Below are positions 1-8,034 of a stretch of DNA of 21,920 nt, piece after piece. Position 1 is the stretch's first letter; each line of letters starts with the position of its first letter. Source of the stretch: Microcaldota archaeon (lineage in GTDB: Archaea; Micrarchaeota; Micrarchaeia; Micrarchaeales; Micrarchaeaceae); contig JAKAOQ010000007.1 of the NCBI GenBank assembly GCA_021812105.1, forward strand, positions 1 to 21,920, given 5' to 3'. Made by a program: the position numbers and the translations under genes. The notes under the pieces are model-generated. The model was not told where the DNA came from, did no database searches, and was given only the letters and a program-made list of their open reading frames with translations.

Positions 1-202
1 TTAAAAAATCACACTCCATATATATGAAAAAGGAATTATATTAAGCGACGACCGATGGCTCTACAGAACGGCAAAATTTAGTTTTGTATCTACAGATATT
101 ATACTCGTAATTTGCCATTTAATCATCGTTTCTTCCTAACCATGCGCTTCTATCCCTCCCTCTGTACAGAATATCCAGAAACAGTATTGAACTAATATTG
201 TG

Positions 203-634
203 TCAGGGGTTTTCCTCCCCTCTCTTTACGTCGTCGCAGCTGCTCTTCATCTGCTCAAGCAGGGTCTTCCACGCCTCCTTGTAGTCGTCGTGCTCCTTTT
301 TGTCTACGTTGAAGGCGAGCCACGTACTGAACGAATTTTCTATGTTGCTGTCCTCAGCGATTTCGCTTATGTCTGTATAAGTGATGTTCTTCCAGCCTTC
401 GCTGAGAGCTCTCAAGTATTCATCCTTCACCTCCTGTTTGCCGAGGCCGGTCGGCGCCTCTTTCGTCGCCTTATATGTCTGCCAGGAGTGTGCCGATGAG
501 AGCGCCGCTACTATTACTCCTATCAGCATGCTAATGTGCTCTTCCTCATCCAGCTTCTCAGAATTTTTTATCGCGGCTTTATGAATTTTTGTTGAAAGCA
601 TATCGGCCCATGTAAGATTATACTTTATGGGCAT
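203..634 (-). CDS. Hypothetical small soluble protein
   Basis: A 143-residue protein that I do not recognise. The frame stays open 19 codons further upstream, but I place the start at the ATG of MPIKYNLTW because a TATA-like box lies about 35 bases before it. The protein is acidic and charged with no membrane segment or signal peptide. It has a helical middle (EEEHISMLIGVIVAALSSAHSW) and a Lys/Asp/Glu-rich second half (AFNVDKKEHDDYKEAWKTLLEQM). The Ile/Val/Ala run at about residues 37-47 is short and flanked by acidic residues, so I read it as a buried helix. It faces away from the next gene and stands alone. No function is proposed; that it is a real gene is moderately sure. Confidence 0.6.
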   Translation of the reverse strand: MPIKYNLTWADMLSTKIHKAAIKNSEKLDEEEHISMLIGVIVAALSSAHSWQTYKATKEAPTGLGKQEVKDEYLRALSEGWKNITYTDISEIAEDSNIENSFSTWLAFNVDKKEHDDYKEAWKTLLEQMKSSCDDVKRGEENP

Positions 635-662
635 ACTATCTTGCTTTATAAATTGTAGAAAT

Positions 663-674
663 AAGAATTTAAAG
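663..674 (-). promoter_or_regulatory. TATA-like box of the hypothetical gene at 203-634
   Basis: The minus strand reads gctttaaattct here, centred about 35 bases before the chosen ATG at 634. A second A/T-rich stretch (aatttataaag) lies closer to the ATG. Either would give a very short leader. Confidence 0.35.
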
Positions 675-729
675 CTACCTATGGGGTTCACGCAGTGCTA
701 TTACGCACTTCCGGCACAGTACAATAAAA

Positions 730-739
730 ATTATAAATA
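730..739 (+). promoter_or_regulatory. TATA box of the gene at 784
   Basis: The sequence attataaata lies about 50 bases before the ATG at 784. This predicts a transcript start near 760 and a leader of roughly 25 bases. A weak ribosome site (gtggt) lies just before the ATG. Confidence 0.45.
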
Positions 740-783
740 CCAAAGCTGAATATTAAAACGTTAAAACTTCGTTTAGTGGTAGA

Positions 784-1197
784 ATGTCGTTGTTCAATAT
801 ATTCGGTAAGAAGGACGTCAGCTCAGAGTTGATGAAGAACCCTCCGTACAGGCTTTCGGTCGAGCTTGTGCCATACAGGCTGGAAGCGAACAAGAAGAGC
901 GTTGCCACGATGTTCATACATCTTGCGAACATGACTACAGAACCGCTTCTAACCTCGGTCGTAATCGAAGCGCCGTCGAAGATAGGCTTCGACGAAATGG
1001 GGCTCTCGAAGCAGAAGGAGATAAGGATAGGCAACATGAACCCCAACGAGGAGAAAGAGCTGAAAGTCGACCTGTTCGGAGGTTCAGCTACAGAAAAGGG
1101 TTCCTACACCATGTCGCTGACTGCAATAATGCACTACCGCGACTACGGTCACGTAATAAACGCCGTCAAGAAGAGGATGATGATAAACGTAGTATGA
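784..1197 (+). CDS. Conserved-looking beta-rich hypothetical protein
   Basis: A 137-residue protein of unknown function. After a short start (MSLFNIFGKKDVSSEL) the sequence alternates hydrophobic and polar residues like an immunoglobulin-type beta sandwich. Examples are YRLSVELVPYRLEAN, VATMFIHLANMTTEP and LLTSVVIEAPSKIGFDE, then a closing strand near YTMSLTAIMHYRDY. The phrase 'NMNPNEEKELKVDLFGG' resembles the turn in arrestin-like or CARDB-like folds, but I cannot name a family. There is no signal peptide or membrane helix, so it is probably cytosolic. It converges with the topoisomerase VI A gene, the stop codons being only 2 bases apart, so the two transcripts may overlap at their 3' ends. 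Confidence 0.75.
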   Translation: MSLFNIFGKKDVSSELMKNPPYRLSVELVPYRLEANKKSVATMFIHLANMTTEPLLTSVVIEAPSKIGFDEMGLSKQKEIRIGNMNPNEEKELKVDLFGGSATEKGSYTMSLTAIMHYRDYGHVINAVKKRMMINVV

Positions 1198-1199
1198 CC

Positions 1200-2303
1200 C
1201 TACGGAAGAAATTCCTTGTTCTTTATCTTCTCCCTAACATAATCGTCCACGAAAGTCAGCCTGGGCCCCTCAAGCGTGTCCTGCTCGAGCTTCTTCTTCG
1301 TTTTTATGACCCTCTTAAGCTCTGACACCCACTCCTCGTGCCTGTTGATCCAGGGATACTCGAGCATCTCCTGCGCTCTTTTTATGTCTACTTCGTTGGT
1401 CTTCATAGTCATGTTGTTCAGGAAGTCGTACCTGTCCAGGTCAGACATCGTCACCCCTATGAATCTGGCCTCCGGCGTGGCTATGTCCCCGCCTATGTAC
1501 GCAAGGTTTATGCTCCCTGTCTTTATCGTCCAGTAGATGTACCATCCCCACGCGTCGCAGTCGTTGAATACGTAGATGGGCATTCCCGTGTCTGCCAGCT
1601 TTCTTATTATGCGCCTCGTTCCCCTGGCGGCCTGACCCTGCGGGCTTATAAGTATCGCGTTCTCCTTCTTCCAGAATCCGTCTTCGTTCAGCCTCTGCCA
1701 GAGTGCGTCCTTTTCTACTACGAGCGCGTACTTCGCCTTCACGTCTACGAATTCTATGTCGTTGTCAACATCGCTCGGTATGCCCCAGCCGCTCCTTCCC
1801 AGCTTGCTTACGTCTATCTCCTGCTCCTCCTTTCCGAAGTAGTCCCTCACCTTCATGTTTCCTATCAGCACGCCCTTCCTGTTGGCGTTGAGGTGCAGTT
1901 CTTCCCTCCTGATTCCCAGCGCCACCTCGAGGTCCTCTATCAGCGGATTGGATTCGCTCTGCTCGTTGAATATATTCTCGTCAACGTCCTCTCCAAGCGA
2001 GTATTTGAGCTGGTAAAAAAGGCCCCTGATTGTAGTGTGCAGGTTCTCCTTCACGAATTTGTGGCACTTCCCCGCAACCGCCATGGTCTGCATGAACCTC
2101 TTGGTCTGCGCCACGTTTATGAAGCTGCGCTCCTCCTTCGCGTTTCCCAACTTCAAAAACCCTCCCTTCTCATCATAGTGCACGTTCGACCTTGTGCGCG
2201 AAGTTGTGTTGAATGACGGGTTCTTGCCCTTCTCAACCTGCGCGACTATATCCTTGCCAAAATCCTCAAGCATTGCACCGACGTCAACGTTCTCCTTCTT
2301 CAT
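1200..2303 (-). CDS. top6A: DNA topoisomerase VI subunit A (Spo11-like)
   Basis: Catalytic subunit of the type IIB topoisomerase, which cuts both DNA strands, passes a second duplex through and relaxes supercoils together with the ATPase subunit Top6B. Numbering from the upstream GTG, the winged-helix (5Y-CAP) domain carries the strand-cutting tyrosine in RGLFYQLKYS (Tyr100). A Toprim domain follows with its metal-binding glutamate in LVVEKDALW (Glu200) and the DxD pair in FNDCDAWGW (Asp251, Asp253). About 367 residues is normal for the family. The ATG at 2303 is preferred over the in-frame GTG at 2312 because GGTG lies 6 bases before it. Top6B, often the neighbour in archaea, is not next to it here: the adjacent genes are lonB and a convergent unknown. 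Confidence 0.95.
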   Translation of the reverse strand: MKKENVDVGAMLEDFGKDIVAQVEKGKNPSFNTTSRTRSNVHYDEKGGFLKLGNAKEERSFINVAQTKRFMQTMAVAGKCHKFVKENLHTTIRGLFYQLKYSLGEDVDENIFNEQSESNPLIEDLEVALGIRREELHLNANRKGVLIGNMKVRDYFGKEEQEIDVSKLGRSGWGIPSDVDNDIEFVDVKAKYALVVEKDALWQRLNEDGFWKKENAILISPQGQAARGTRRIIRKLADTGMPIYVFNDCDAWGWYIYWTIKTGSINLAYIGGDIATPEARFIGVTMSDLDRYDFLNNMTMKTNEVDIKRAQEMLEYPWINRHEEWVSELKRVIKTKKKLEQDTLEGPRLTFVDDYVREKIKNKEFLP

Positions 2304-2336
2304 AAGCGACACCCGCGTTTAGCATAACGATTGCGT

Positions 2337-2347
2337 AGTATAAATAC
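2337..2347 (-). promoter_or_regulatory. TATA box of top6A
   Basis: The minus strand reads gtatttatact, about 40 bases before the ATG at 2303. This predicts a leader of roughly 14 bases that just includes the GGTG ribosome site. Confidence 0.5.
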
Positions 2348-2357
2348 AAAAGCTTTG

Positions 2358-2373
2358 GTCCGGCCGCTCGGAC
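2358..2373 (-). terminator. Small GC hairpin just after the lonB stop
   Basis: GTCCG and CGGAC form a 5-bp stem (6 bp with a G-T pair) around a 6-base loop, starting directly at the lonB stop codon. Only a short T run (cttttg) follows, so it could be an mRNA 3'-end stabiliser or a weak terminator between lonB and top6A. Archaeal termination usually needs oligo-T, so confidence is low. Confidence 0.3.
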
Positions 2374-4296
2374 TTATACCCTTCTGAGTTTCCTTACGAT
2401 CCCGTCCCTCTTGGCCCCCGGTCGCAGGGCATACCTTATCACTTCTGCCAGGCTCCTCACGGGTATCACCTTTACCTTCTTCAGCCTTACCTTGTCTATT
2501 ATGACGTCGTGCTCGTTGCTCTTCGGTATCATGACGGTTTTGACCCCCGCTTCTATCGCCGCCTCTACTTTCTGCGTTATGCCTCCTACGGGCAGCACCT
2601 CACCTCTTACCGACATGGATCCTGTCATGGCTACGGACTGATCCACGGGCACGCCCTCCATGGCGGATATGACGCTTACTGCAACGCTCACGCTCGCGCT
2701 GTCCCCCTCTACTCCTTCGTAGGTCTGTAGGAACTGCACGTGAATGTCGTAGTTTGCAACGTCCTTCTCCATGTGCTTCTTTATCACGGCGCTTACGTTC
2801 TTCACGGCCTCGCTGGCTATCTTGCCGAGCTTGCCCGTAGGTATAAACTTGCCCTCCGCCCTCGAGCTCGCCGGGGTTACCTCGGCGACTATCGGCATGA
2901 CTATCCCTGATGAGAGCGTTGGAGACGATCCGAGCACAGCAAGCCCGTTGACCTTGCCTATCTTGTAACCGCGCGTGGTGAAAACCTGGTAGTCCTTCCT
3001 GTAGTCAAGTTCCTGCGTAACGATCTGTGATTCTATAGGCCTGGCAAGGTTCAGTGCGCCAAAGACCTCATCCTTTGTAACGACGTCCTTCTTTCTCTCT
3101 ATCGCTATATCTCCTGCCGCCCTTACTAGGCCGCCAAGGTCCCTCAGAATCATAGTCAGCCTGTTCTTCCTGCCAGACCTTCTCTTCGCCTCCTCTATTA
3201 TCATGTTCGCGGCCCCCACGTCGAAGTGCGGTATCCTGCCGTCCTTCTTTACCTCCTGCGCTATGAACCTTATTATCTCCTCACGGTTCTTTTCGGTATC
3301 TGCTATCGAAGACTCCATATATACCTCGTATCCGTATCCCCTTATTCTGGACCTGAGCGCTGGGTGCATGTGCTGCATGTCCTGCAGGTTTCCCGCCGCT
3401 ACCAAAAGGAAGTCGCAGGGGGCTGGCTCGGTTTTTACCAGAGCTCCAGAGCTCATCTCGCTCTGCCCTGTTATTGCGTACTTCTTTTCCTGCATCGCGG
3501 TAAGAAGCTCTTGCTGCGAACGAGGATCCAGGCTTGAAACTTCGTCTATGTAAAGCACACCCTTGTTTGCTTTCTGTATGGCACCGCTTTCTACCCTGAG
3601 GTGTGCGGGAGTTCCGAGCCCACCAGACTGAAGCGGATCGTGCCTTACGTCACCAAAAAGGGCGCCGGCCTTGTTTCCCGTCGCGTCTACGAACGGAGCG
3701 TGAATCAGGCCAGTGTTGTCTACTATAAGCTTCGGTTCGTTTATATCAGTCATTCCCGGAATACCAACCCTGCGCGTGAGCCCGCTCATGAAAACCGCCA
3801 TAGCGCCGAATATGAATATACCAAGGATCAGAGCCGCAAGCACGATTATCTCATATCCCTTTATCAGGCCGCTCAGCGAAAGCCCGAACAGCAGTATAAC
3901 CAGCACCATCACTATCGGTGACACTATCGAGCTACCCTTGGATAGCGTCATCCTGTTCTTCATCCTCTCCTTCTGCAGTATTATCCTGCCCTGTCCGTCG
4001 CCGTTCGGCGCCTTGTCTATCCCGTCAGGATACGTCTTAACGGTTTTGATGATAGGAGTGTTCTCATCGTTCACGTTCTTGTAAGCCAGTACGTCCTCGA
4101 GGTCTGTATTCGGCAGAAGCTCTGCCATAGCCTGCGCCAGCATAGTCTTGCCTGTTCCAGGCTCTCCGATAAGGAGCACGTTCCTCCTCTGTTTCGCTGC
4201 CTTCTTTATTATCTCGACCGCGCTCTGCTGGCCGATTACCTGGTCTATGAGCTTGTCGGAGACCTTTATATCAGCGGTTGTCTTGAACTTCATCAT
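2374..4296 (-). CDS. lonB: Archaeal membrane-bound ATP-dependent protease LonB
   Basis: Membrane-anchored AAA+ protease that unfolds and degrades proteins on the cytoplasmic face. In order (numbered from the GTG at 4299): Walker A GEPGTGKT at 45-52; two transmembrane helices inserted in the ATPase domain at about 126-146 and 150-172, the hallmark of archaeal LonB; Walker B around LYIDEV (249-254); and a C-terminal protease domain. The catalytic pair is Ser534 (EGDSASV) and Lys577 (TQKVEA), 43 residues apart as expected. About 640 residues is the usual length. The start is one of GTG 4299, ATG 4296 or ATG 4293; I chose 4296 because AGGT lies 6 bases upstream. It is likely transcribed alone or with top6A downstream. 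The proteasome beta gene is also in this window (18699). Confidence 0.97.
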   Translation of the reverse strand: MMKFKTTADIKVSDKLIDQVIGQQSAVEIIKKAAKQRRNVLLIGEPGTGKTMLAQAMAELLPNTDLEDVLAYKNVNDENTPIIKTVKTYPDGIDKAPNGDGQGRIILQKERMKNRMTLSKGSSIVSPIVMVLVILLFGLSLSGLIKGYEIIVLAALILGIFIFGAMAVFMSGLTRRVGIPGMTDINEPKLIVDNTGLIHAPFVDATGNKAGALFGDVRHDPLQSGGLGTPAHLRVESGAIQKANKGVLYIDEVSSLDPRSQQELLTAMQEKKYAITGQSEMSSGALVKTEPAPCDFLLVAAGNLQDMQHMHPALRSRIRGYGYEVYMESSIADTEKNREEIIRFIAQEVKKDGRIPHFDVGAANMIIEEAKRRSGRKNRLTMILRDLGGLVRAAGDIAIERKKDVVTKDEVFGALNLARPIESQIVTQELDYRKDYQVFTTRGYKIGKVNGLAVLGSSPTLSSGIVMPIVAEVTPASSRAEGKFIPTGKLGKIASEAVKNVSAVIKKHMEKDVANYDIHVQFLQTYEGVEGDSASVSVAVSVISAMEGVPVDQSVAMTGSMSVRGEVLPVGGITQKVEAAIEAGVKTVMIPKSNEHDVIIDKVRLKKVKVIPVRSLAEVIRYALRPGAKRDGIVRKLRRV

Positions 4297-4340
4297 CACG
4301 TTACCTGAACAATATTTACACGTAATTTAGGTACGAATAA

Positions 4341-4350
4341 CTTTAAATTC
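4341..4350 (-). promoter_or_regulatory. TATA box of lonB
   Basis: The minus strand reads gaatttaaag about 49 bases before the start, giving a predicted leader of some 25 bases. Confidence 0.4.
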
Positions 4351-4383
4351 GTAGCGGGAAAGACGCGAAGTATAGATGCAGCA

Positions 4384-4578
4384 TCAGAAGCCGCGCCTCT
4401 TTTTCATAATGTAGTGGGTCGCGAAGATAATTATTATAGCGACGATTATAAGGAAGATTACCGCATGCTCAACGTCCCTGGTGTACTACTTACTCACCCA
4501 CGATACTATTGGTACGAAGACTGCGGGTTTAACATCTCCCAAAACTACTGGTAAGTATACTGTGCTAATACAGCCTAT
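4384..4578 (-). pseudogene. Amber-interrupted membrane-anchor reading frame
   Basis: Directly behind the VirB4-like ATPase gene, in the +1 frame relative to its end, the minus strand stays open apart from one TAG at 4486-4488. The first half reads like protein (for example VYLPVVLGDVKPAVFVPIV). After the TAG comes YTRDVEHA, an uninterrupted hydrophobic helix (VIFLIIVAIIIIFATHYIM) and a basic tail KKRRGF before TGA. That is a typical C-terminal membrane anchor with a basic cytoplasmic end. No ATG, GTG or TTG gives an unbroken reading of the anchor. It may be a decayed gene, a frameshifted 3' part of the ATPase gene, or a sequencing error. That the anchor pattern exists is clear; its status is inference. 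Confidence 0.4.
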
Positions 4579-6827
4579 TACAGAATGAATTTTATTTTCG
4601 TGTTTCCGCTCGCAGTGAAGCTCGAAGAACTTAGGATCCTGCCGCTCGCATTCTCAAGACATGCATCATAAACTCTACTATTCACAAGCCTTGCGGCAGC
4701 AACTCCGCCGTGTAACGACGCTACATCAAATCGCACTACAGGTTCCAACAGGTAGTAGATGCCAATCGAAAGTCCCTTCAGCTTCATCTCCCTGCTATCG
4801 GGCTCTGCCCGGATCTCTATACGCAGCTTTGCGTCTATTAAAGCAGGGCGTTCAATGCTATTTATTTTCATATACTCTTCAGTAAGGGGCGTGTCCTCTG
4901 CATCATATTTCATTTCGGGATGCGGGCCGTAATCTGCGGTTCGCAGGAATACGCTGTCGCACGCCACCTTCTCTCTTCCTTTCTTTACCAGGTATCCGAA
5001 CGCGCCGGTCCTGGAGTCAAGGTGCTTAAGCTTCCTGGCCACAGTTTCATTGTCCGCGTAAGTGAACATCAGGTCCCCTGCGGCCGCGTCGGCTGCGTCC
5101 GGAGACTGCTTGAGGTAGAGCTTGAGCTGGCACAGCCTCCTTATCCTGTCATCTATGTCATCAGCGTTGTGGGTCAGCAGTACGAGCCCCACGCCCTTTT
5201 TCCTGAAATCCTGTATCCTGTATGTCAGGTCTTCCACGGCAGCGCTTCCCCTCTGCCCCAGTATCGTCTGAGACTCCTCGAGGCAAACTAGAAGCCTGAG
5301 GTCGTCATCGCCGTTCGTATCGTAAGCGTTTGCAAGCGTGTAAGCCTGATTGAGCAGTAGGGCGTATATGCTCGGTTTTATCTTGTTGCTTACTCCAGAT
5401 ATGTTGAACACCACGCCACTTTCCGCAACGTCCTCAATCCTTATCCCCTTCCGCGACGAATATTCAGGCCTCCTTATTATGCTCCTGAGGTTCTCCAGGG
5501 CAGACCTTATATTCTCCCCGTGCTTCGTGTACTTCACGCCAACGTTCGTTCTCTTAGCGTGCAGCCTTATTACCGCTTCCTCTATCTCTTTGTAAACGAG
5601 GACGGGATCGGGTTCGCGTTCGTCTCCATGGTAGACGTTCTTGAAGGCGTTCAGCAGGCACTTCTCCATCGGGTTCCTGTACGGGCCTGCGTCAGAAGAA
5701 GAGGATATGAGCATCGCGAGATCCTCGTAGAACACTGATGCATCGACGCCTTCTGCGCACCTGAAGAAGTTGATCGGGACCCCGTCCTGGTAGATCTTTA
5801 CGAGATGCATCCCATGATCCAACGCAAAGCCGTCCCATTCATCGGTCGGTGCGAGCACTACCACTCTCGTCCCCTTCTTCTCAGACAGCACGGAATCTAT
5901 AACACTCATCGCCTCCATAGTCTTGCCGGAACCGGGAAGACCAGTGAGCACGAAGCCGAGGTTCAGGAGCGATGGATCAACGCGTACCTCCTCTCCTGTA
6001 TCATGAACTCCGTCTTCAAGGAACGTGCCTATCTTTATTGCACCACCGCCTTCCGCCTGTGCGGTCTTCAATGAATACGCCAACCCCCTTACTCCGTAGA
6101 AGTTCACAAAATTCTTGGCGCTCCCTATACCAACGGGCAACGACCTCGGCATCTTTTCGAATGGCCAGTCGCGAAGCCTCGTTGAAAGTGCTACGCTGTC
6201 CATGACGAAAAGCTTCTCCCTCGTGTACTCCTCCAGCGCTTCCGGTCCAATTATTACCGCGTATATCTCGTATACGTGCATGCCGCTGAGCACAGCCAGG
6301 TTCAACGATTCCAGTATCTCGGCTAGCAGCATCCTCTCTTCCGAGCCGCTGAACGTGTCGCGCTGCTGCGAGTTGCTCATCCTGCTCATCACAGAGCCGT
6401 TGAGCACAGAGAGCGTCTCCCTCACTACCTTCTTCTCCAGCAATCCCTCGACCAGCTTCTTACTCTTCCCTATCTCATCTATGCCGAGCGGCCTGAACAC
6501 AAAACCCAAGAAACCGCTTCCCAATCGCAGCGAGAAAACGTCGCTGAATGTGGTAGGATGCATGGTCTCTGCTTCCCTGAATACTGAGAGAAGGAGTATC
6601 CGTTCAACCTTATCACCATAGCCTTTAGCATCGGACAGCTCCATTCCCGGGACTACCAGCCCAAGCCTCGCAGCGCCGTCAGAACGTTCATCGACCGCGA
6701 GGATCGTGGTCCTGAGCGCGAAGTCGTAACCTATCATAAAAGCGTTCTTCCCGAATAGCTCCATCATCGCTTCCCTGTCAAATTCCTGGTCGGGCAGCCG
6801 CGTAACCTCAAAGAATTTCAACACCAT
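4578..6827 (-). CDS. VirB4/HerA-superfamily ATPase of a type IV secretion-like (Ced-like) system
   Basis: A 749-residue ATPase expected to power DNA or protein transfer at the membrane. Residues 1-250 form a VirB4-like N-terminal domain, including GSEERMLLAEILESLNLAVL. A RecA-like motor follows. Walker A is GLPGSGKT (296-303), then APTDEWDGFA, which matches the DPxxEY-type motif of the superfamily. Walker B is LLVCLEESQ (512-520), with a double Glu in place of the usual Asp-Glu. The sensor/arginine region is DFRKKGVGLVLLTHNADDID (540-559). After about residue 630 there is a 120-residue beta-rich tail not typical of the motor. It is the last intact gene of a five-gene operon, 8 bases after its neighbour. 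The partners are small membrane proteins and no NurA nuclease is present, so HerA-type end resection is less likely than conjugation-like transfer. Confidence 0.85.
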   Translation of the reverse strand: MVLKFFEVTRLPDQEFDREAMMELFGKNAFMIGYDFALRTTILAVDERSDGAARLGLVVPGMELSDAKGYGDKVERILLLSVFREAETMHPTTFSDVFSLRLGSGFLGFVFRPLGIDEIGKSKKLVEGLLEKKVVRETLSVLNGSVMSRMSNSQQRDTFSGSEERMLLAEILESLNLAVLSGMHVYEIYAVIIGPEALEEYTREKLFVMDSVALSTRLRDWPFEKMPRSLPVGIGSAKNFVNFYGVRGLAYSLKTAQAEGGGAIKIGTFLEDGVHDTGEEVRVDPSLLNLGFVLTGLPGSGKTMEAMSVIDSVLSEKKGTRVVVLAPTDEWDGFALDHGMHLVKIYQDGVPINFFRCAEGVDASVFYEDLAMLISSSSDAGPYRNPMEKCLLNAFKNVYHGDEREPDPVLVYKEIEEAVIRLHAKRTNVGVKYTKHGENIRSALENLRSIIRRPEYSSRKGIRIEDVAESGVVFNISGVSNKIKPSIYALLLNQAYTLANAYDTNGDDDLRLLVCLEESQTILGQRGSAAVEDLTYRIQDFRKKGVGLVLLTHNADDIDDRIRRLCQLKLYLKQSPDAADAAAGDLMFTYADNETVARKLKHLDSRTGAFGYLVKKGREKVACDSVFLRTADYGPHPEMKYDAEDTPLTEEYMKINSIERPALIDAKLRIEIRAEPDSREMKLKGLSIGIYYLLEPVVRFDVASLHGGVAAARLVNSRVYDACLENASGRILSSSSFTASGNTKIKFIL

Positions 6828-6835
6828 AGCAAGAC

Positions 6836-7111
6836 CTATATTATAAGAGAGAACGACAACAACGCAAGCATGAGAGAGACAAGCATGAGTACCCTGCCGT
6901 CCCTGTGCATCTCCACGCCATTTTTGAGTATGAGAACCGCCAGGGCCGATATAGCGGCAACGTATGGCACAACAACGTATCCGAGTCCGACGTGTGTTAT
7001 TTCGCCTACAATATAGAAAATGAATATCAAGGCTCCGGCTCCGGATACTACGGCGAGCGCATTTTCGTAGTGATTTGTTTTGCCGATAGCCGCGAATAAG
7101 TTATCAAACAT
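6836..7111 (-). CDS. Small three-helix membrane protein of the transfer operon
   Basis: A 91-residue integral membrane protein with hydrophobic helices at about 18-37, 42-62 and 73-91 and short loops (KNGVEMHRDGR between the last two). Size and place, directly before a VirB4-like ATPase, suggest a VirB3/PrgI-like or CedA-like inner-membrane part, but the sequence itself shows no motif that proves this. The ATG follows the stop of the 62-aa gene with no gap (TGA-ATG), and GGTG lies about 8 bases before it inside that gene, so translation is probably coupled. Confidence 0.7.
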   Translation of the reverse strand: MFDNLFAAIGKTNHYENALAVVSGAGALIFIFYIVGEITHVGLGYVVVPYVAAISALAVLILKNGVEMHRDGRVLMLVSLMLALLSFSLII

Positions 7112-7300
7112 TCAGGACACCAGCATGAATATAGATACGGCAAGGAGCAGGGAAGCGCCGAGTGTCATCTTCAAGCTGCTCGCGTGCCGATCCGCTTCTC
7201 TTTTCATACCCTCAATTATTAATTTCAGGACGCACGCGCTGAACATCAGCATGCTAGCAACAAGGCCAACGAGCGCCACGTCCTTTATTACCTGGAGCAT
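7112..7300 (-). CDS. 62-aa two-helix VirB2/CedA1-like candidate pilin
   Basis: A tiny membrane protein made of two hydrophobic helices (about 5-28 and 43-62) joined by a short basic loop, EGMKREADRHASSLK. Two helices with a positively charged cytoplasmic hairpin loop is the architecture of VirB2/TrbC conjugative pilins and of archaeal CedA1. That family assignment is inference from topology and context, not from sequence identity. There is no obvious cleavable signal peptide. The gene overlaps the end of the upstream gene by 13 bases and abuts the downstream gene, so it is part of one operon ending with the ATPase. Confidence 0.7.
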   Translation of the reverse strand: MLQVIKDVALVGLVASMLMFSACVLKLIIEGMKREADRHASSLKMTLGASLLLAVSIFMLVS

Positions 7301-8034
7301 GCAATCAACTTCAAATTTTCATTCGTTACCATAAAGAGTGCAGCCGCGCTCCTCATGCCGTAATCGGTCAAGGTGTAGCACAGCTTCGATGCGGAGTTAC
7401 TGCTAGGAATAAAAATTTCGTAACCCACTTTCGATACCGCGCGTTCTGAAATATTTTTGAGCCTGAGGCTTCCATAGTACAGAATAACGTTTTTGGCGCG
7501 GACTGTTAGACCTTCAATATCAAGCGCGCTCGCGTCCTTTACTGCGGTTTCGTAGCCGTACCTCATTATGTAGCCTTTTGGATCCTTCAGGCTACAGATA
7601 ACCATTTCGCCGTGGTCTACCAACATGCCACTATTCTGCTGTTCTATCAAACGCGAAAGTTCCTCGTCCAAGCCCAGGCTTGGGTCTCCATCCAGCTCCT
7701 TGACGATTGCCTCCCTCAATTCTTGTACATTTACGGCTAATCCGCTCACCGCAAGGAGCCTGTCGAGCTCATTGCTGGCAGAATCACGCAGATCATGCAA
7801 ACGCTTTGCGGTTAAGTGAGTGATTCCACGAGGCTGGTCATCGTATTCCAGAACGACGTGCCTAGTCAATCCCTCTGAAAGCGACCTGAAGAATACGAGT
7901 ATCGTGATGCCAAACGGTATGTACAGCAACGTCCCGAATCCGTAGAGTAGCCCGCCAGCCCCTCCGAAAATTGCTCCAGACTCGGTAAGAAGCAGGATGG
8001 CGAGTGCAACCATAGTCAATCGTTGATCGGCCAT
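7288..8034 (-). CDS. Membrane-anchored protein with cytosolic domain, transfer operon
   Basis: A 248-residue protein I do not recognise. Two hydrophobic helices near the N terminus (about 7-25 and 29-50) are followed by about 195 soluble residues. The soluble part begins with a heptad-like helical segment (HLTAKRLHDLRDSASNELDRLL, LREAIVKEL, EELSRLIEQQ) that could form a coiled coil. It ends in a mixed alpha/beta region including YYGSLRLKNISERAVSKVGYE. With the helices as a hairpin the large domain would be cytoplasmic, where it could bind the ATPase. Its ATG overlaps the stop of the upstream gene (TAATG), so the two are probably translationally coupled. Confidence 0.75.
   Translation of the reverse strand: MADQRLTMVALAILLLTESGAIFGGAGGLLYGFGTLLYIPFGITILVFFRSLSEGLTRHVVLEYDDQPRGITHLTAKRLHDLRDSASNELDRLLAVSGLAVNVQELREAIVKELDGDPSLGLDEELSRLIEQQNSGMLVDHGEMVICSLKDPKGYIMRYGYETAVKDASALDIEGLTVRAKNVILYYGSLRLKNISERAVSKVGYEIFIPSSNSASKLCYTLTDYGMRSAAALFMVTNENLKLIACSR

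Noticed and set aside
1..202. Short minus-strand frame ending at the TAA at bases 1-3
   Set aside because: It is closed by a TAG within about 60 bases and has no start codon. An imperfect inverted repeat (ggcaaa...tttgcc) near 72-117 was too weak to report.
1338..2216. 292-codon open frame antisense to top6A
   Set aside because: Its protein is rich in Arg, Leu, Val and Pro without domain pattern, and it lies wholly opposite a clear topoisomerase gene; it follows from that gene's codon bias.
4486..4488. TAG read as pyrrolysine
   Set aside because: No pylT, pylS or methylamine methyltransferase is visible in the window, and the frame lacks a start codon, so decay or frame error is simpler.
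4578..6827. HerA of a HerA-NurA DNA-end resection pair
   Set aside because: No NurA-like gene is nearby, the N-terminal domain is VirB4-like and long, and the neighbours are small membrane proteins.
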